Shown here one piece after another: positions 21,300 through 32,028 of a DNA stretch of 64,000 nucleotides. Source of the stretch: Amphibalanus amphitrite (taxonomy: Eukaryota; Arthropoda; Thecostraca; Balanomorpha; Balanidae). Each line of letters begins with the position of its first letter. The first letter of the stretch is position 1. The notes below the pieces were generated by a model. It saw only the letters and a program-made list of their open reading frames with translations. It was not told the DNA's origin and ran no database searches. Made by a program: the position numbers and the translations under genes. The DNA lies in assembly GCF_019059575.1 (NCBI RefSeq), contig NW_024881536.1, positions 1,302,001 to 1,366,000 of the forward strand, read 5' to 3'.

Positions 21300-21676
21300 C
21301 AGCCCTCAGCAGACTGCGTGGTAGGTATTCTTTTTTCGACAAAACCGGTAATAACTCAAAGACTATGTGATCTGTCGGTCGGAATTCATTGCAAATAGAG
21401 GCACCATGCTCCACTCCTTCGATTGGGTCTATCACTAAACAAAGTATATGCTTTGTGTGGCAACAAAATGCAACAGTTTGTTTTGGGGGTAAATATAAAC
21501 TTTTGGGTTTTGTTGCCAAACTGGATGGAAAGTGAATACGATGGTAATGACCATCTAAGGTGCGGAGTCTCGCGCGTCTTGCTGTTACGATTTCCGAGTG
21601 ACCGATAGAATAGTATCCGCGATATTCTCGGTTTTGTCGAAAAAAGAATACCTACCACGCAGTTTGCAGAGGGCTG
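21300..21676. mobile_element. Foldback MITE, 377 bp
   Basis: Long inverted arms: the left begins CAGCCCTCAGCAGACTGCGT and continues GGTAGGTATTCTTTTTTCGA. The right arm (about 21629-21676) is the inverted copy with few mismatches. No target duplication is obvious. Reading frames on either strand are by-products of the arms. Confidence 0.75.
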
Positions 21677-21864
21677 TACATATAAGTACAAACGTATCGC
21701 TGTACTTACATTCTGGTAGACTCAACGAGCAATGGCACGCTGACGATAACACATATGTAATCATTGATGATTGCCTGTATTTTTAAAACTACGGTAACTT
21801 TCCTTATCATACGGCTGTTACGTTTTGGAACGAATGTAAAGCGTGAATTCATGGCAAACATTGC

Positions 21865-23743
21865 TTAACTCGCGCATGAATGGGGGGGGGGGGGCTCTAC
21901 AGAGCCCCTCTCCTGTTTTTCGGCAATATCTTCCAAACCGTTTGACGTATCGACACGAAACGTGCGGTATCTTCAGCGGCATCAATTTGACACCTTCAAC
22001 TTTCTAGCTACAGGTTGGCCGAAAATGACGTCAAAGTGACGTCATGTCGGCCGTTTTTTAGGCATTACTTTGAACTACGGCAATCGCTCTCAAGAGCTCA
22101 GTTTTTAAGCTAGATCTAGGTTATTTCTTTGCTCGAGTGGACGTACAATAAACGTGGTTATCACACTGCTCATTCAGAATTTCATAATGTTGAAAATTTT
22201 GAAAACTATACGTATACAATTACCAAAAATATAATTTTTGATTTTTTTCAACAAGTTTTGACATTTCGAAAAAAAAACGGAATGTAATGAACACCCGTCG
22301 ATGACCTACCATAGAAAGTTTTAGTTCGATATATTCAAAAATGGCCTTACGCCTTATAGTAAAAATTTCACAATCATAGATTTAAAAATCCATTTTAGTG
22401 TGTTTTTATATCTTACAACAATATAAATAGCACCATCGTGTTTCTGAGCTAAACTGCATTTGATAGGTAGGGGAAGATGGGGGAGGGGAACACCGCCGTT
22501 TGGGGAACACCGCCCACCCCGATATCAGGAATATGAAGAGGTCTAGGGCGACAGCTGAATGTCTTTTGGCAGCGTGACGTCAACAGAAGTGCACGTATGG
22601 GCAATGCACCGCACTGGTTTAGGTGATTTGCGAGAAATTACTAATTTTTCCTTTCGTGAATACGTTTTACCTATAATTTTTCTAGTATAATAACAAGAAG
22701 AAAACTTATCTTATTTGACAGACATTAGTCCTGAAGTGGTATTTTTTGCCATAATTAGGACTCATCCAAGCATTACGTGCTCCTGCTGGAGCGATTTTTT
22801 TTTTGTCGTGCTGCCATTTTGAAGGATTTTTAGAAAAATGCAGACACTTGGGTAACACCCCCCACTTGGGCAATACCTATACTAAACCACCTGGGAATGT
22901 ACCTACGATGAGAAGAACAACTCAATAGTCCAGCAACCTGCAAATTTCGTTGCCTGTTGAGCTCGGGCGCGGTCGGTGTTACCCCGAGAAATGTAGACAT
23001 TTACTAAATGTGGAATAATGCAATTATGAACGACACTACCAGAAAACAATTGGTTGATACGCAATACGCATGTAAAATTGATGCGACAATCCAATGAAAC
23101 TGAGAGATTGATCATTTGGCCAAAAATTATGTGACTAGACTCTAAAAGGTTAAAGGAGTCGGTGTTCCCCCATCTTCCCCTACCTTTTTTGTTGAAAAAT
23201 TTCATTATCAAAATTTGACCTTTTTTACCTGAAAGTGACCTGAGCTAAGGTAAATTCAGCTAAAAATGACCTCAAATGACACAGACGACATTGTCTTCGT
23301 AATCTATGAGTGGAATGGACCCTAAAGCATGCGTCACGTGGCCGATACAAAATATGAAATTTCCGAGACCCAGGATGACCTGGCCTTGACCTGAAAAATT
23401 CGTGGTACATTTTTGGTACCCTCAAGGTATCTAAGGCATATATCAAAGAGTGCGTAAACCAAAAATGATCCTGATCGGACTTGTTAGCTGGCGGCCAGAG
23501 CCTAAATTGTAAACAAGCCAAAATGCTGATAATTTTTACTTTGATCTCATCTTTGATGTCATCAGTGACCTCGAGGTCAATGAAATTAGGTTACTTGCGA
23601 CAGTTTTTCCTGGGCTATCAGACGCCCTTTAAATTTGGCGATCGGCCGAGTAGTTTCGGAGATAGCAGGGAGGAGCTCTGGAGAGCCCCCCCTCCCCCCT
23701 GTCACTCGCGTAATGGAAAATACCCCAGTCATGCGCGGGTTAA
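21865..23743 (+). mobile_element. TTAA-flanked palindrome-ended element with nested insertion
   Basis: TTAA at 21865-21868 and 23740-23743. Inverted ends are CTCGCGCATGAATGGGG and CCCGCGCATGACTGGGG. Subterminal palindromes are GGGGCTCTACAGAGCCCC (left) and GGAGCTCTGGAGAGCCCCCC (right). The conserved block ATCAATTTGACACCT is at 21981. The opposite end carries GGCCGAGTAGTTTCGGAGAT, the inverse of a block seen at 7115 and 44955. A TA-flanked element interrupts it at 22468-23182. Confidence 0.8.
22468..23182. mobile_element. TA-duplicating MITE with GGGGAAGATGGGGGA ends
   Basis: The ends are TAGGGGAAGATGGGGGA and the inverted TCCCCCATCTTCCCCTA. Internal words such as GGGGAACACCG and TTGGGTAACACC repeat the theme of the ends. 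The uninterrupted relative at 7560-7610, read inverted, runs straight through the insertion point, so the target was TA. Same architecture as 26273-27225. Tc1/mariner-type is possible, but no transposase is present. Confidence 0.75.
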
Positions 23744-24038
23744 TAACAAATTATACATTTAGAAGAGGATGACTCCAGTTCTACGCGGTCCTAGCAGGAT
23801 AATCACTATTCCCCGGATGTTTTCGCTTTTATCCCGAAATACAGAAAATTACAGTAAGAATGTCATGGCCACGCCACCTGCGTTTGAAACGCATGCGCCA
23901 CGAAACGGGCCACTGCACTGCCCAGAGTTGCTGGCCCCAGGTTCTAACTTTAACCGATACCTGTACACAGCGAAGGCTAAGCGGAACGGTTTTCGGGGCC
24001 TCAGTGTGGTCGGCGGTGATCATCTTGTCTCATGTCCT

Positions 24039-24939
24039 ATATCCCTCGCCCACACATGGGGGGGGGGTTACCACCCCCCCAGGTAGTTTTTCTGCTCTGC
24101 ACTCAACATTTTTGAAGCTAGAAGCCTGATTTTTCGTATAGCTGCTCCTCTATCCTTTCTTGATGTTCACTGAAAATTTCAAGTTTCTGTGATGTTTGGT
24201 TTCGGAGATATGACCTTGTTTTTCAGGTCATGTCATGACCCAAATAACCAATTCTCAACATCTTGCGTTGGCTATGGGCCTTGTGAGCTTTTGACACCTT
24301 GATTTCGGCCTTTTTTGCCAGTCTTACCTCCCACCTATCATGGAACATGTTGTTCGACGATGTACAGATGTCAAGGTCAAGGTCAAGGTCAACCTAGGTC
24401 ATCTAAAATAATTGCGTTTAAGGCAAGCTGAATTTACTTTTCGTGATTTTTTTTTTACTGCATTTTTGGTAAAAGCTTCTCAGATCATGATTTCATGTAA
24501 TATGGACACATAAACATTAAACAATCGATGCACACATCAGTATACACACAAACACACACAGACATACAAACACATATCATTGACCTTGACCTAACTTGAC
24601 CTGAAATGACCTCAGCAGCAAAAATATGGTCGGGTAGTGTGACAAAGAGGTTCTAGCTGGCTTGGCACCAGAAAACGGCATTGTCATCGGTATATGATTA
24701 GCAGCGCACTTGATATCCAACGGTGACCCAAAACAGCAACATTTTTAGTTTGACCTGACCTGGAAGGTCAATGACTGACCTGAGAAGGTAAAACTGGGTA
24801 TCATTGGATTCGTCTCTTCCCAAAGAATCTTTTTGGTCTTTACCGCGAAGCTCTATCTCCAACAGGAACGAAATGGCGCCGCCCCCCCCCCCCATGTGCG
24901 TTCTAGGATGGGAAAATGGCATGTGCGGGCGAGGGATAT
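24039..24939 (+). mobile_element. Palindrome-ended element flanked by ATAT instead of TTAA
   Basis: Inverted ends CCCTCGCCCACACATGGGG and CATGTGCGGGCGAGGG are those of the TTAA family, but the four-base flanks are ATAT on both sides (24039-24042, 24936-24939). The left palindrome is GGGGTTACCACCCC. Three overlapping TCAAGGTCA words lie at 24371-24391. The right end is homologous to 2750-2978. Confidence 0.75.
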
Positions 24940-25190
24940 GATATAATACATATATCCCTACGAGGCCGCAGCAGCATGGAGTACTTGGTGAACTGGGGAC
25001 GACAGCGGAGCGACCCTGAGCTTTTGAACTTTACCCTGACCCACATGTCCGCCCCGCTGCACTGGGAGACAGGCCACCAGCCGGTGACGTCAGCTCGACC
25101 AGCGACTCAAGTGGACACGCGGCGGCGCGAGGCGGCGGGCTCCCGGGACATCGGCGGCGAGCACAGCTCCCCGAGTGATCGTCCTGCCAC

Positions 25191-25450
25191 CTAGCGGGCC
25201 GACGGTGGCGCCGCCTGTACGGGTTGCGGCGGCGCGGGCGCGCGGCGGGCGCCGTACCCGGTGAGCGCCCTGACCTGCTCGCCGGGCAGTCGGTGCACGT
25301 TGCGCAGGTGCAGCCGCAGGTTGTAGACGGTGCTGGCGGCGGTGCCGCACACGGGACACACGGTGCGGCCGTCGTGGCGCTGCCGATGGTCGTGCAGCGA
25401 CGTTCGGTGTTTGTACCGCCGGCCGCACACGTCGCACTGGTGAGGCGCCT
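25191..25450 (-). CDS. BTB-ZF gene, alternative zinc-finger exon D (last)
   Basis: The acceptor CTTCCCTCCCCAG ends at 25451. The exon begins with two bases (AG) that complete the codon left open by the linker-exon donor, then reads APHQCDVCGRRY. It encodes two C2H2 fingers: C-x2-C-x12-H-x3-H (helix contacts around H, T, S, D) then HDGRTVCPVC with x12-H-x3-H (T, Y, N, L). The tail is VHRLPGEQVRAL. There are 85 residues after the split codon, and the stop is at 25191. With the constant exons the isoform would be about 328 residues. The DNA-contact positions differ from the other three exons, implying a different target site. The nearest poly(A) signal is not found. Confidence 0.85.
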
Positions 25451-25930
25451 CTGGGGAGGGAAGGGGAGGAGGGGAGGGTTACACGGCGGAGGGAGCCGAC
25501 TTCCCAGAGTCGGCGACTCCGGGGAGGGGAGGAGAGGGAATGGAGGGGAGGAGTCACACGGCTGAAGAGCCGCCCGCACAGAGCACTAATTTGATATCTC
25601 TGATGAAGAAGGTACCTATCGGAAGAAAGCAAATACGGATGAGAAGATACTATCGAATAATCCTACGGATAATCGCTATGAAAACTACGGGCTCATGTTG
25701 AGTGAAAGAGGATCTTGTACCCCGTATAATGATAACCTCTCCCTTCCTCTAGATGCGTCGAATTCAGTAACCAGACCCGTGTTTGTTGCGAAATGACAAC
25801 TCGCCTTAGAGTCCGAAAATTGAGTCATGCGTATTTTCGCAGAGTTCGTGAATATTTCGTTCATTTTTTAGAAACATCTAATTTTATAATAGTTCAAGTT
25901 TTGAAACCTTATCGAGTTTCAGGAAAGTTT
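25451..25930. other. Intron sequence upstream of finger exon D
   Basis: A strong purine/pyrimidine-asymmetric tract (GGGGAGG repeats at 25455-25555, pyrimidine-rich on the gene strand) precedes the acceptor. Beyond about 25560 it is AT-rich with no recognisable element. Confidence 0.6.
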
Positions 25931-26272
25931 GAAGAGATCATAGGCGTAGGAACGTTTTCGAAAGTGGGGGGGGGGGGGGGGGGCAGGGTCCCAGAGGTCC
26001 AAAACCTAACCTACCCCCAAAATCCGATTTCTCCTCGGATTTCGGCCACTTTGTTTTCGCAAACATGCTCAGAGGTAAAAAAAAATCGAGACAAAAAAAA
26101 AGAGAAAAAAAAATTGGTTGAAATTTCAGGGAGTCTCCCGTACATAAACTCAAACTGATGGACGCGTTCCCCTGTCCTCCGCAGCCGTTGGCACCCATGC
26201 AAATTCCAGAGGCATCCAGCAACTTTTTCATTACGAGCAAGCGTGAAACGTGCAAAGCGAGTCTTTTCAATA

Positions 26273-27225
26273 TAGGGGAGAGTGGGGCACATTCGTGCAT
26301 GGGGCACATTCGTTTTCAGCAGTTTATGGGAACACGAGTGACTGCACGAGCTCAAGGTAAATTATGGAAATATGTCTATCATTGCCGCCCTTCGTTCACC
26401 GTAGAAGACAACACTGTACCTGTTGTCATGCTTGATAAAAACGCAAATTTGTAATATTCGTGAGCTTTCCAAACTTTTCTCATATTATCCATTTTCGTGA
26501 TCCTGACTCGGAAATGTGGTTCAGCTTTTCAAAATTGGGGGTGAAGAAGCTCACTCTATTCACGGAACTGCTGCAAACTTGTTTGTTGAAAAAGTGTCAT
26601 TTTTTCAAAAAGAAATTTTGAAATATATTACTAATAACGTTGTGGGGCAGGTTCGTGTACGCACTGCCTGGGGGCACATTCGTGCATATTTTTTTTTTTT
26701 AGTTTTTGCGATTTATGACTTTATCTGTAGTAGGTTTCTCTAATGACGCTCGCCTGACTCAGTCTCGACTGCTTGCGACGTCGTGACGAGCAATTCACGC
26801 GAACTTGGCGAGGTCACGGAGGCCGGCAGTTGGCACATTCTTGTTGGCCAGCCCATTCTTTCTACATATGTTGTGCAATGCATTCTTGTCGAAAGGAATC
26901 AAGTGAAATGACCCCCTGCCAATTTCCTTTGGTAAATTTCTGGTAATGCCCGGTAATTTCTCGAACTTTGCAGGGTGAACGGAAGTGCCCCACCTCTTGA
27001 ACGAATGTACCCCATAGGTGGGGCAGTTTCGTGCAAATGTTCAGAGTTATTAAAAGTCATTTTTTCTAATGGAAGCAATAATTTTAGAGGATAACTTTTA
27101 AAGAGGAAAACTATCTGCAATAGTTCCTTTCCATACTACAATCAACAATTTTGCCATTGCACTAACCAAAGAACAGATATATGGGTTTATCCATTTTTTG
27201 CACGAATGTGCCCCACTCTCCCCTA
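26273..27225. mobile_element. MITE with GGGGAGAGTGGGGCAC ends
   Basis: Perfect inverted ends: the left starts TAGGGGAGAGTGGGGCACAT and continues TCGTGCA (26273-26299), and the right (27199-27225) is its exact inverse. Sub-copies of GGGGCACATTCGTGCA recur inside (26297, 26671, about 27017). Flanks suggest a TA target. No coding capacity. Confidence 0.8.
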
Positions 27226-27455
27226 CCTATAAAAATCAGCATGAACGGCCCAGCTAGGCTCAGCCAGGCCTATAACGTTAAGAGGTTTTATATCAGCGAC
27301 CACTGCAACTGGGCTGATTGACTATCACTTATCAGAGGCCGGTGTGGACTTTTAGACGGTCTGGGCCTTCAGAGGCCAGTTTAACCCTCCACGGCCCGGT
27401 CCTATAGGTTTTCTACATACGCGCTGGCCGAGGGGGCGGGGGGCGGGTACGACCC

Positions 27456-27489
<34 letters not shown>

Positions 27490-28088
27490 TTTAAGGGCCA
27501 ATTTTTTTTTATTATTTCGCCACCACATCACACATGCCCCCACACACAGTAACAAGAAGCACAATGCACATCACAATGCCACCCAGCAACATCTCTCATA
27601 AAACATATACACCCATTAACATATACCTTGTGGCCCGCCTGGCCAGGCCGGGACGGTGACACGCGTCAAAAACCGTCCCGACCCCGGGGGGGGGGGGGGG
27701 TTCTCTAGGCCCCCCTATGCCCCCCCCGGCCGGGGAGAGCTGTAGGGTACCTCCCCGGCGCTCCAGGCGGGCCGTGCCCCCGCCCGCGCTGCCCCGGCAT
27801 TACACTCCTTTGCCTGGAGCAGCGCCCCTAACCGCCGGCCGGCCGAACGAGGGACCAGCCCGCGGCATGCACAGTGCACACCGCACAGACCGGTCCACCG
27901 TCCGGCCGGCCGGCCGACCGGCCCCCGCAAAGTACGCACCCACAAACACCTCATACCTATATGCACAAGGGCCGGTCCCAGGTTGGCCCGGATGGGTGAA
28001 GGGCGGGGGCACCGTGCACTCCGATGTGCGGTCCCGGCACCCACAGCCTTATCCGTACTTAAAAATCTAACACTTGCCCTTTTAAATA

Positions 28089-31000
28089 TTAACTTACGCT
28101 TGTGACGATAGTCGAAGTGTTCAACCGCCGCCATTTACGGTTATGCATATTGACATTTCCTCCCATCTGTATGGCGATACATTTGTCCACCTCGTAATAA
28201 TTTTTGACTACGGACCAGAACCCGATAGTCAACAATGGTTCTCCGTTCAGCTTTCTATTCATCAAATACTGTTTTGCGATCAACACTAGGTAATTTGCAA
28301 GCTTTCCTACTCTTGTTTGTCCAAATATGATTAGCTCTGCCGTAAGGCGTATCCTGGTACCCATCTTTTGATTTATGTCCCCTATTATGCTATCCCAAAA
28401 TGTTAATGTCTCTCTGCAATTGTACATAAAGTGGTAAATATTATCTTCTTCTGCACAGTATAAGCATGCCGGTGATTCAACAACCTTTCTGACGTACAAA
28501 AACTTTCTTGTTGGAATATATCTATTGATCACCCTGTACTGCAGAACTTGTAGTTTTGTCGACGCAGTGATCTTATATGGTAGGCAGCATAGTTCTCTCC
28601 ATCTTGCCTCTGAGAAGTCAAAGTGTTCAGAGGACCATTTTATCCTACATGAAGGTACAACATTCCTTGGTAGTTGTGTGAGGTAGAATTGTTTACACGT
28701 CATTTTTTCCAATTCAACTTCTGATTCCCCCACTGTGACAGATAAAGGGTCGTCACAGTCCCACCGATTTTGAACCCTGTTATTTCTGTTTATCCGCAAT
28801 ATAGCCTTCCATTCTCTCGGTATAGCTTGCCGTAAACACAAAAATCTGTACTGATTTACCCTCAGCTCCGGATATTTCTGAACGAATTCACGGTGCGTTA
28901 ATAAAGTCCCGTTACTTTCTAGCTGGCCAACGTATTTTATTCCCTGGCGATACATGTCAGCAAAAAATACTACCTCATGGTCAATTTGTATTCGCCTATT
29001 GAACCATAACGGCTGCCTCATGACGTCATTGATGTTATCTGCCAGTCTATCTGGTTTTAGTCGATAGTATTCTACGATGATTCCATGGTAGAACTCTGGT
29101 AAGTTGAGTTTTCTAATTCCTGCTTCGTCCATCTCTCCTTGTAACAGATCCTTTATTTGAATTTTTCCTATCGCTTTCTGCAGTATGGCCCGCCATTTCG
29201 GTTCTGGATTCCCTATTAGCCTTTTAAGCCATATGAGTCGCACACTGCGAAGGTAGCAATCCATATTAATGGCACCCAATCCCCCTTGGTCGATTGACTG
29301 GCACAGGACCGCCTTCTTGACCTTAGGGGATCTACCATTCCACAAAAATGAGCTTACCTCTTTATCAATTAGCTTCACGTATGTTGATGGTATTACAATG
29401 GCTGTCGCGATATACGTTAATTGTGACGCTAGCAACGACTTAATCAGCGTGATCCTGCCTTTAATTGTCATTTGCCGCCCTTTCCACATATTCATGATGT
29501 TTCGCATTTTCTGTATTTTTGGCTGCACATTTTCTTCTATACACTCATTCTCAGTAGAAAAGAGTACACCTAACGACTTAAACTTAGTGCTTGGTACTTT
29601 GCCGCAAATATTATCTTTACTTCCTCTATTTCTGCCGATCCACACGAAGTCACATTTGGACAGGTTTAATCTAAGCCCTGATATGTCAGTAAAGTCTTCT
29701 GTTAGTGTCAAGGCTTTTCTAGCTGAGTCCATATCATTGACGAATATCGTGGTATCGTCGGCGTATTGCGAAATTTTCAACTCTTTCCCGTGTATACGTA
29801 TACCTTTCAACTCTTTACACGCTCTCACCTTGCAAGCAAACAGCTCCACTGCCAGAACAAATATCATCCCGGATACGGGACAACCCTGTTTTATTCCTCT
29901 AGTCGGTTCAAACCACTGTGCAGTGTAACCGTTGTTTAGCACAGTCAGCTCCGGTCGGCTGTACAAGAGTTTCACCCATTTTACTAGGGACTCACCGAAA
30001 CTGAATGCTTTTAAGGCTTGGAAAAGAAACGCATGTTCCACGGAGTCAAATGCACTTGCGTAGTCCATGTTCATAATTATGCCTGGGACGCCCTCTCCTT
30101 TGGCATAGTGAAGGACATCGCTCATTAATCGTAAATTATCTCCAATATTTCTTCCCTTCAAAAAGCCCGTTTGATCCGTTGATACCAGCCCATTAATAAC
30201 TTTGCCTATTCTAATAGATATAACTTTGGCTACAATTTTGTAAACAATATCCAACAATACGATCGGTCTTTTGTTCTTGAGGTATCTTTGGTCACCTTTT
30301 TTGGGGAGAATAGAGATATACCCTCGTCGCTGAGTGACGAAGAAGAATCCTTGTCTGTACGCCTGGTTAATATACTTTACAGTAAGATGGCCCAATCTAT
30401 CCCAGAAGGTGACAAAGAACTCCTTTGTGAAACCAGACGGACCGGGCACTTTACCATTGGCCATCGATTTTAACGCTTGCAGACATTCCTCCTGTGTGAT
30501 CTCTCCCTCGCAGCTATCTCGCTCTGCGTCTGAGAGTTTTGGATTGTCTACATCTGCCATGAAACGATGAAAACTCTCTTTAAACGTCTCATCATTCTGT
30601 TGCGTTGCATACAGATCCTTGTAGTGCCTCGTGCATTCGTTTAGTATTTGCTTCCTATCTGTGATTTCTACCCCGTTGCTAGTAACTAGCTTGCTTATCA
30701 CCTTCATTTCTGCATCCCTCTTTTGCATTCTCAAAAAATAGCCTGTAGGCTTCTCTCCTCGCTCAGTCCACCTTGCTCGACTGAATAAGATAGCCTTCTC
30801 GGCCTTTTGCTCCTGCATCCGCTCCCACCGTGCTACATATTCTACGTATTCTCTCTGCCTGTGAACTTCCTGCTGGTTCTGAATAATGCATCGAACTATT
30901 TGTGACAGTAGGGCTTTTTCTTCCCTATGCCTTTGCTTCGCAATTCTCTTCCCTATTATAATACTTTCCGTCCGTATCCTTGCCAGTAACACCTCCATTA

Positions 31001-31883
31001 GGAGTCCCTCATCCTCGATGTTGTGGTATTCTCCCTGCCCTCTAGAAGCCATATCTATTTCTTCCCTGGCCCTAATTAAAAAATCGTCATTCTGCAGCAG
31101 CTTGTTGTTGAATCTCCACACCCCAGGACCCCGCTGCTGCGAGACTATATTCACACCTAACACTAGCATGCTATGGTCTGACCTAATACTGGGTCTTATC
31201 TCTATCTTTGCGATTCCCTGGCTATCTACCGTCTCCTGGCTTACAAAAAAGTAATCTATACGAGATCCCTGACTTTGCTCGCTGCAATCTCGATGCCAGG
31301 TGAATCCCTTGACATCAGGAAACATTCGTCTCCAAACATCTACTAGATTGAATTTGTCCATTATTTGTCTCAGCTGTTGCGTCGCCTGACTCGCCGTGAA
31401 ACAGGCAGACGTGTCCAACTGGGATAAGTGCATGTTGAAGTCACCGCAAATAAACAACCTGGAAGTCTCTGGGAGGGCCATCAGTTGATTTTCTAACATT
31501 TTCAAGAAATCAAGCTGGTCTCTCATTCTGTTACTATTGGGGCCGTATACTGTTATTAGATAATACACCATGCCCGACCGACTAATCTCCAACACAATCA
31601 TACGGTCACACTGCTCAAAGTCTATCCTCCTTATTCCTGCCTGCATACCATTAGGAATTAAGATTGCGACTCCTCCTTGATTCGCTGAACGCCCATGTGA
31701 TACAAACACTGGTGCACCCCATTCACTTTCCCAGCGACTCTCATCCCCCACAACCGAATGAGTTTCTTGTAGGCAAACAGCATGCTTTGGGTACATAGCG
31801 TGAAGGTGACGAAACAGAGCCCGTCTTTTCAACACGTCACGCACACCCCTTACATTAATGGTGATTAGTTGTATATCACCCAT
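28089..31883 (-). CDS. LINE ORF2: endonuclease-reverse transcriptase
   Basis: A protein of 1,264 residues, starting at ATG 31883 (the upstream TTG is rejected). The N-terminal third is an APE-type endonuclease: ITINVRGV, LQETHS, CGDFNMHL and RSDHSML mark the strands carrying catalytic N, E, D and the terminal SDH. The reverse transcriptase domain follows with KRPIVLLDIVYKI, MNMDYASAFDSVEH, RGIKQGCPVSG and the catalytic QYADDT. Near residue 1160 a Cys-rich motif CLYCAEEDNIYHFMYNC (C-x2-C-x7-H-x4-C) is the zinc finger seen after RT in this group. The RGIKQGCP and SVEH context is typical of Tx1/L1-like elements. It nicks target DNA and copies the element RNA in place. Confidence 0.92.
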   Translation of the reverse strand: MGDIQLITINVRGVRDVLKRRALFRHLHAMYPKHAVCLQETHSVVGDESRWESEWGAPVFVSHGRSANQGGVAILIPNGMQAGIRRIDFEQCDRMIVLEISRSGMVYYLITVYGPNSNRMRDQLDFLKMLENQLMALPETSRLFICGDFNMHLSQLDTSACFTASQATQQLRQIMDKFNLVDVWRRMFPDVKGFTWHRDCSEQSQGSRIDYFFVSQETVDSQGIAKIEIRPSIRSDHSMLVLGVNIVSQQRGPGVWRFNNKLLQNDDFLIRAREEIDMASRGQGEYHNIEDEGLLMEVLLARIRTESIIIGKRIAKQRHREEKALLSQIVRCIIQNQQEVHRQREYVEYVARWERMQEQKAEKAILFSRARWTERGEKPTGYFLRMQKRDAEMKVISKLVTSNGVEITDRKQILNECTRHYKDLYATQQNDETFKESFHRFMADVDNPKLSDAERDSCEGEITQEECLQALKSMANGKVPGPSGFTKEFFVTFWDRLGHLTVKYINQAYRQGFFFVTQRRGYISILPKKGDQRYLKNKRPIVLLDIVYKIVAKVISIRIGKVINGLVSTDQTGFLKGRNIGDNLRLMSDVLHYAKGEGVPGIIMNMDYASAFDSVEHAFLFQALKAFSFGESLVKWVKLLYSRPELTVLNNGYTAQWFEPTRGIKQGCPVSGMIFVLAVELFACKVRACKELKGIRIHGKELKISQYADDTTIFVNDMDSARKALTLTEDFTDISGLRLNLSKCDFVWIGRNRGSKDNICGKVPSTKFKSLGVLFSTENECIEENVQPKIQKMRNIMNMWKGRQMTIKGRITLIKSLLASQLTYIATAIVIPSTYVKLIDKEVSSFLWNGRSPKVKKAVLCQSIDQGGLGAINMDCYLRSVRLIWLKRLIGNPEPKWRAILQKAIGKIQIKDLLQGEMDEAGIRKLNLPEFYHGIIVEYYRLKPDRLADNINDVMRQPLWFNRRIQIDHEVVFFADMYRQGIKYVGQLESNGTLLTHREFVQKYPELRVNQYRFLCLRQAIPREWKAILRINRNNRVQNRWDCDDPLSVTVGESEVELEKMTCKQFYLTQLPRNVVPSCRIKWSSEHFDFSEARWRELCCLPYKITASTKLQVLQYRVINRYIPTRKFLYVRKVVESPACLYCAEEDNIYHFMYNCRETLTFWDSIIGDINQKMGTRIRLTAELIIFGQTRVGKLANYLVLIAKQYLMNRKLNGEPLLTIGFWSVVKNYYEVDKCIAIQMGGNVNMHNRKWRRLNTSTIVTSVS

Positions 31884-32028
31884 CAATCACAACAGAACCT
31901 CTGCGGTAAAGTAACGAAAACTCTCTGATCACTACCCACTCCCCGTAAGACGCACACCAAGTCGCGTATCCCACTATCACCCGTGTACATCCCAGCACTG
32001 TGCCTGGTCTGTCCGCTCACAATCTTCC

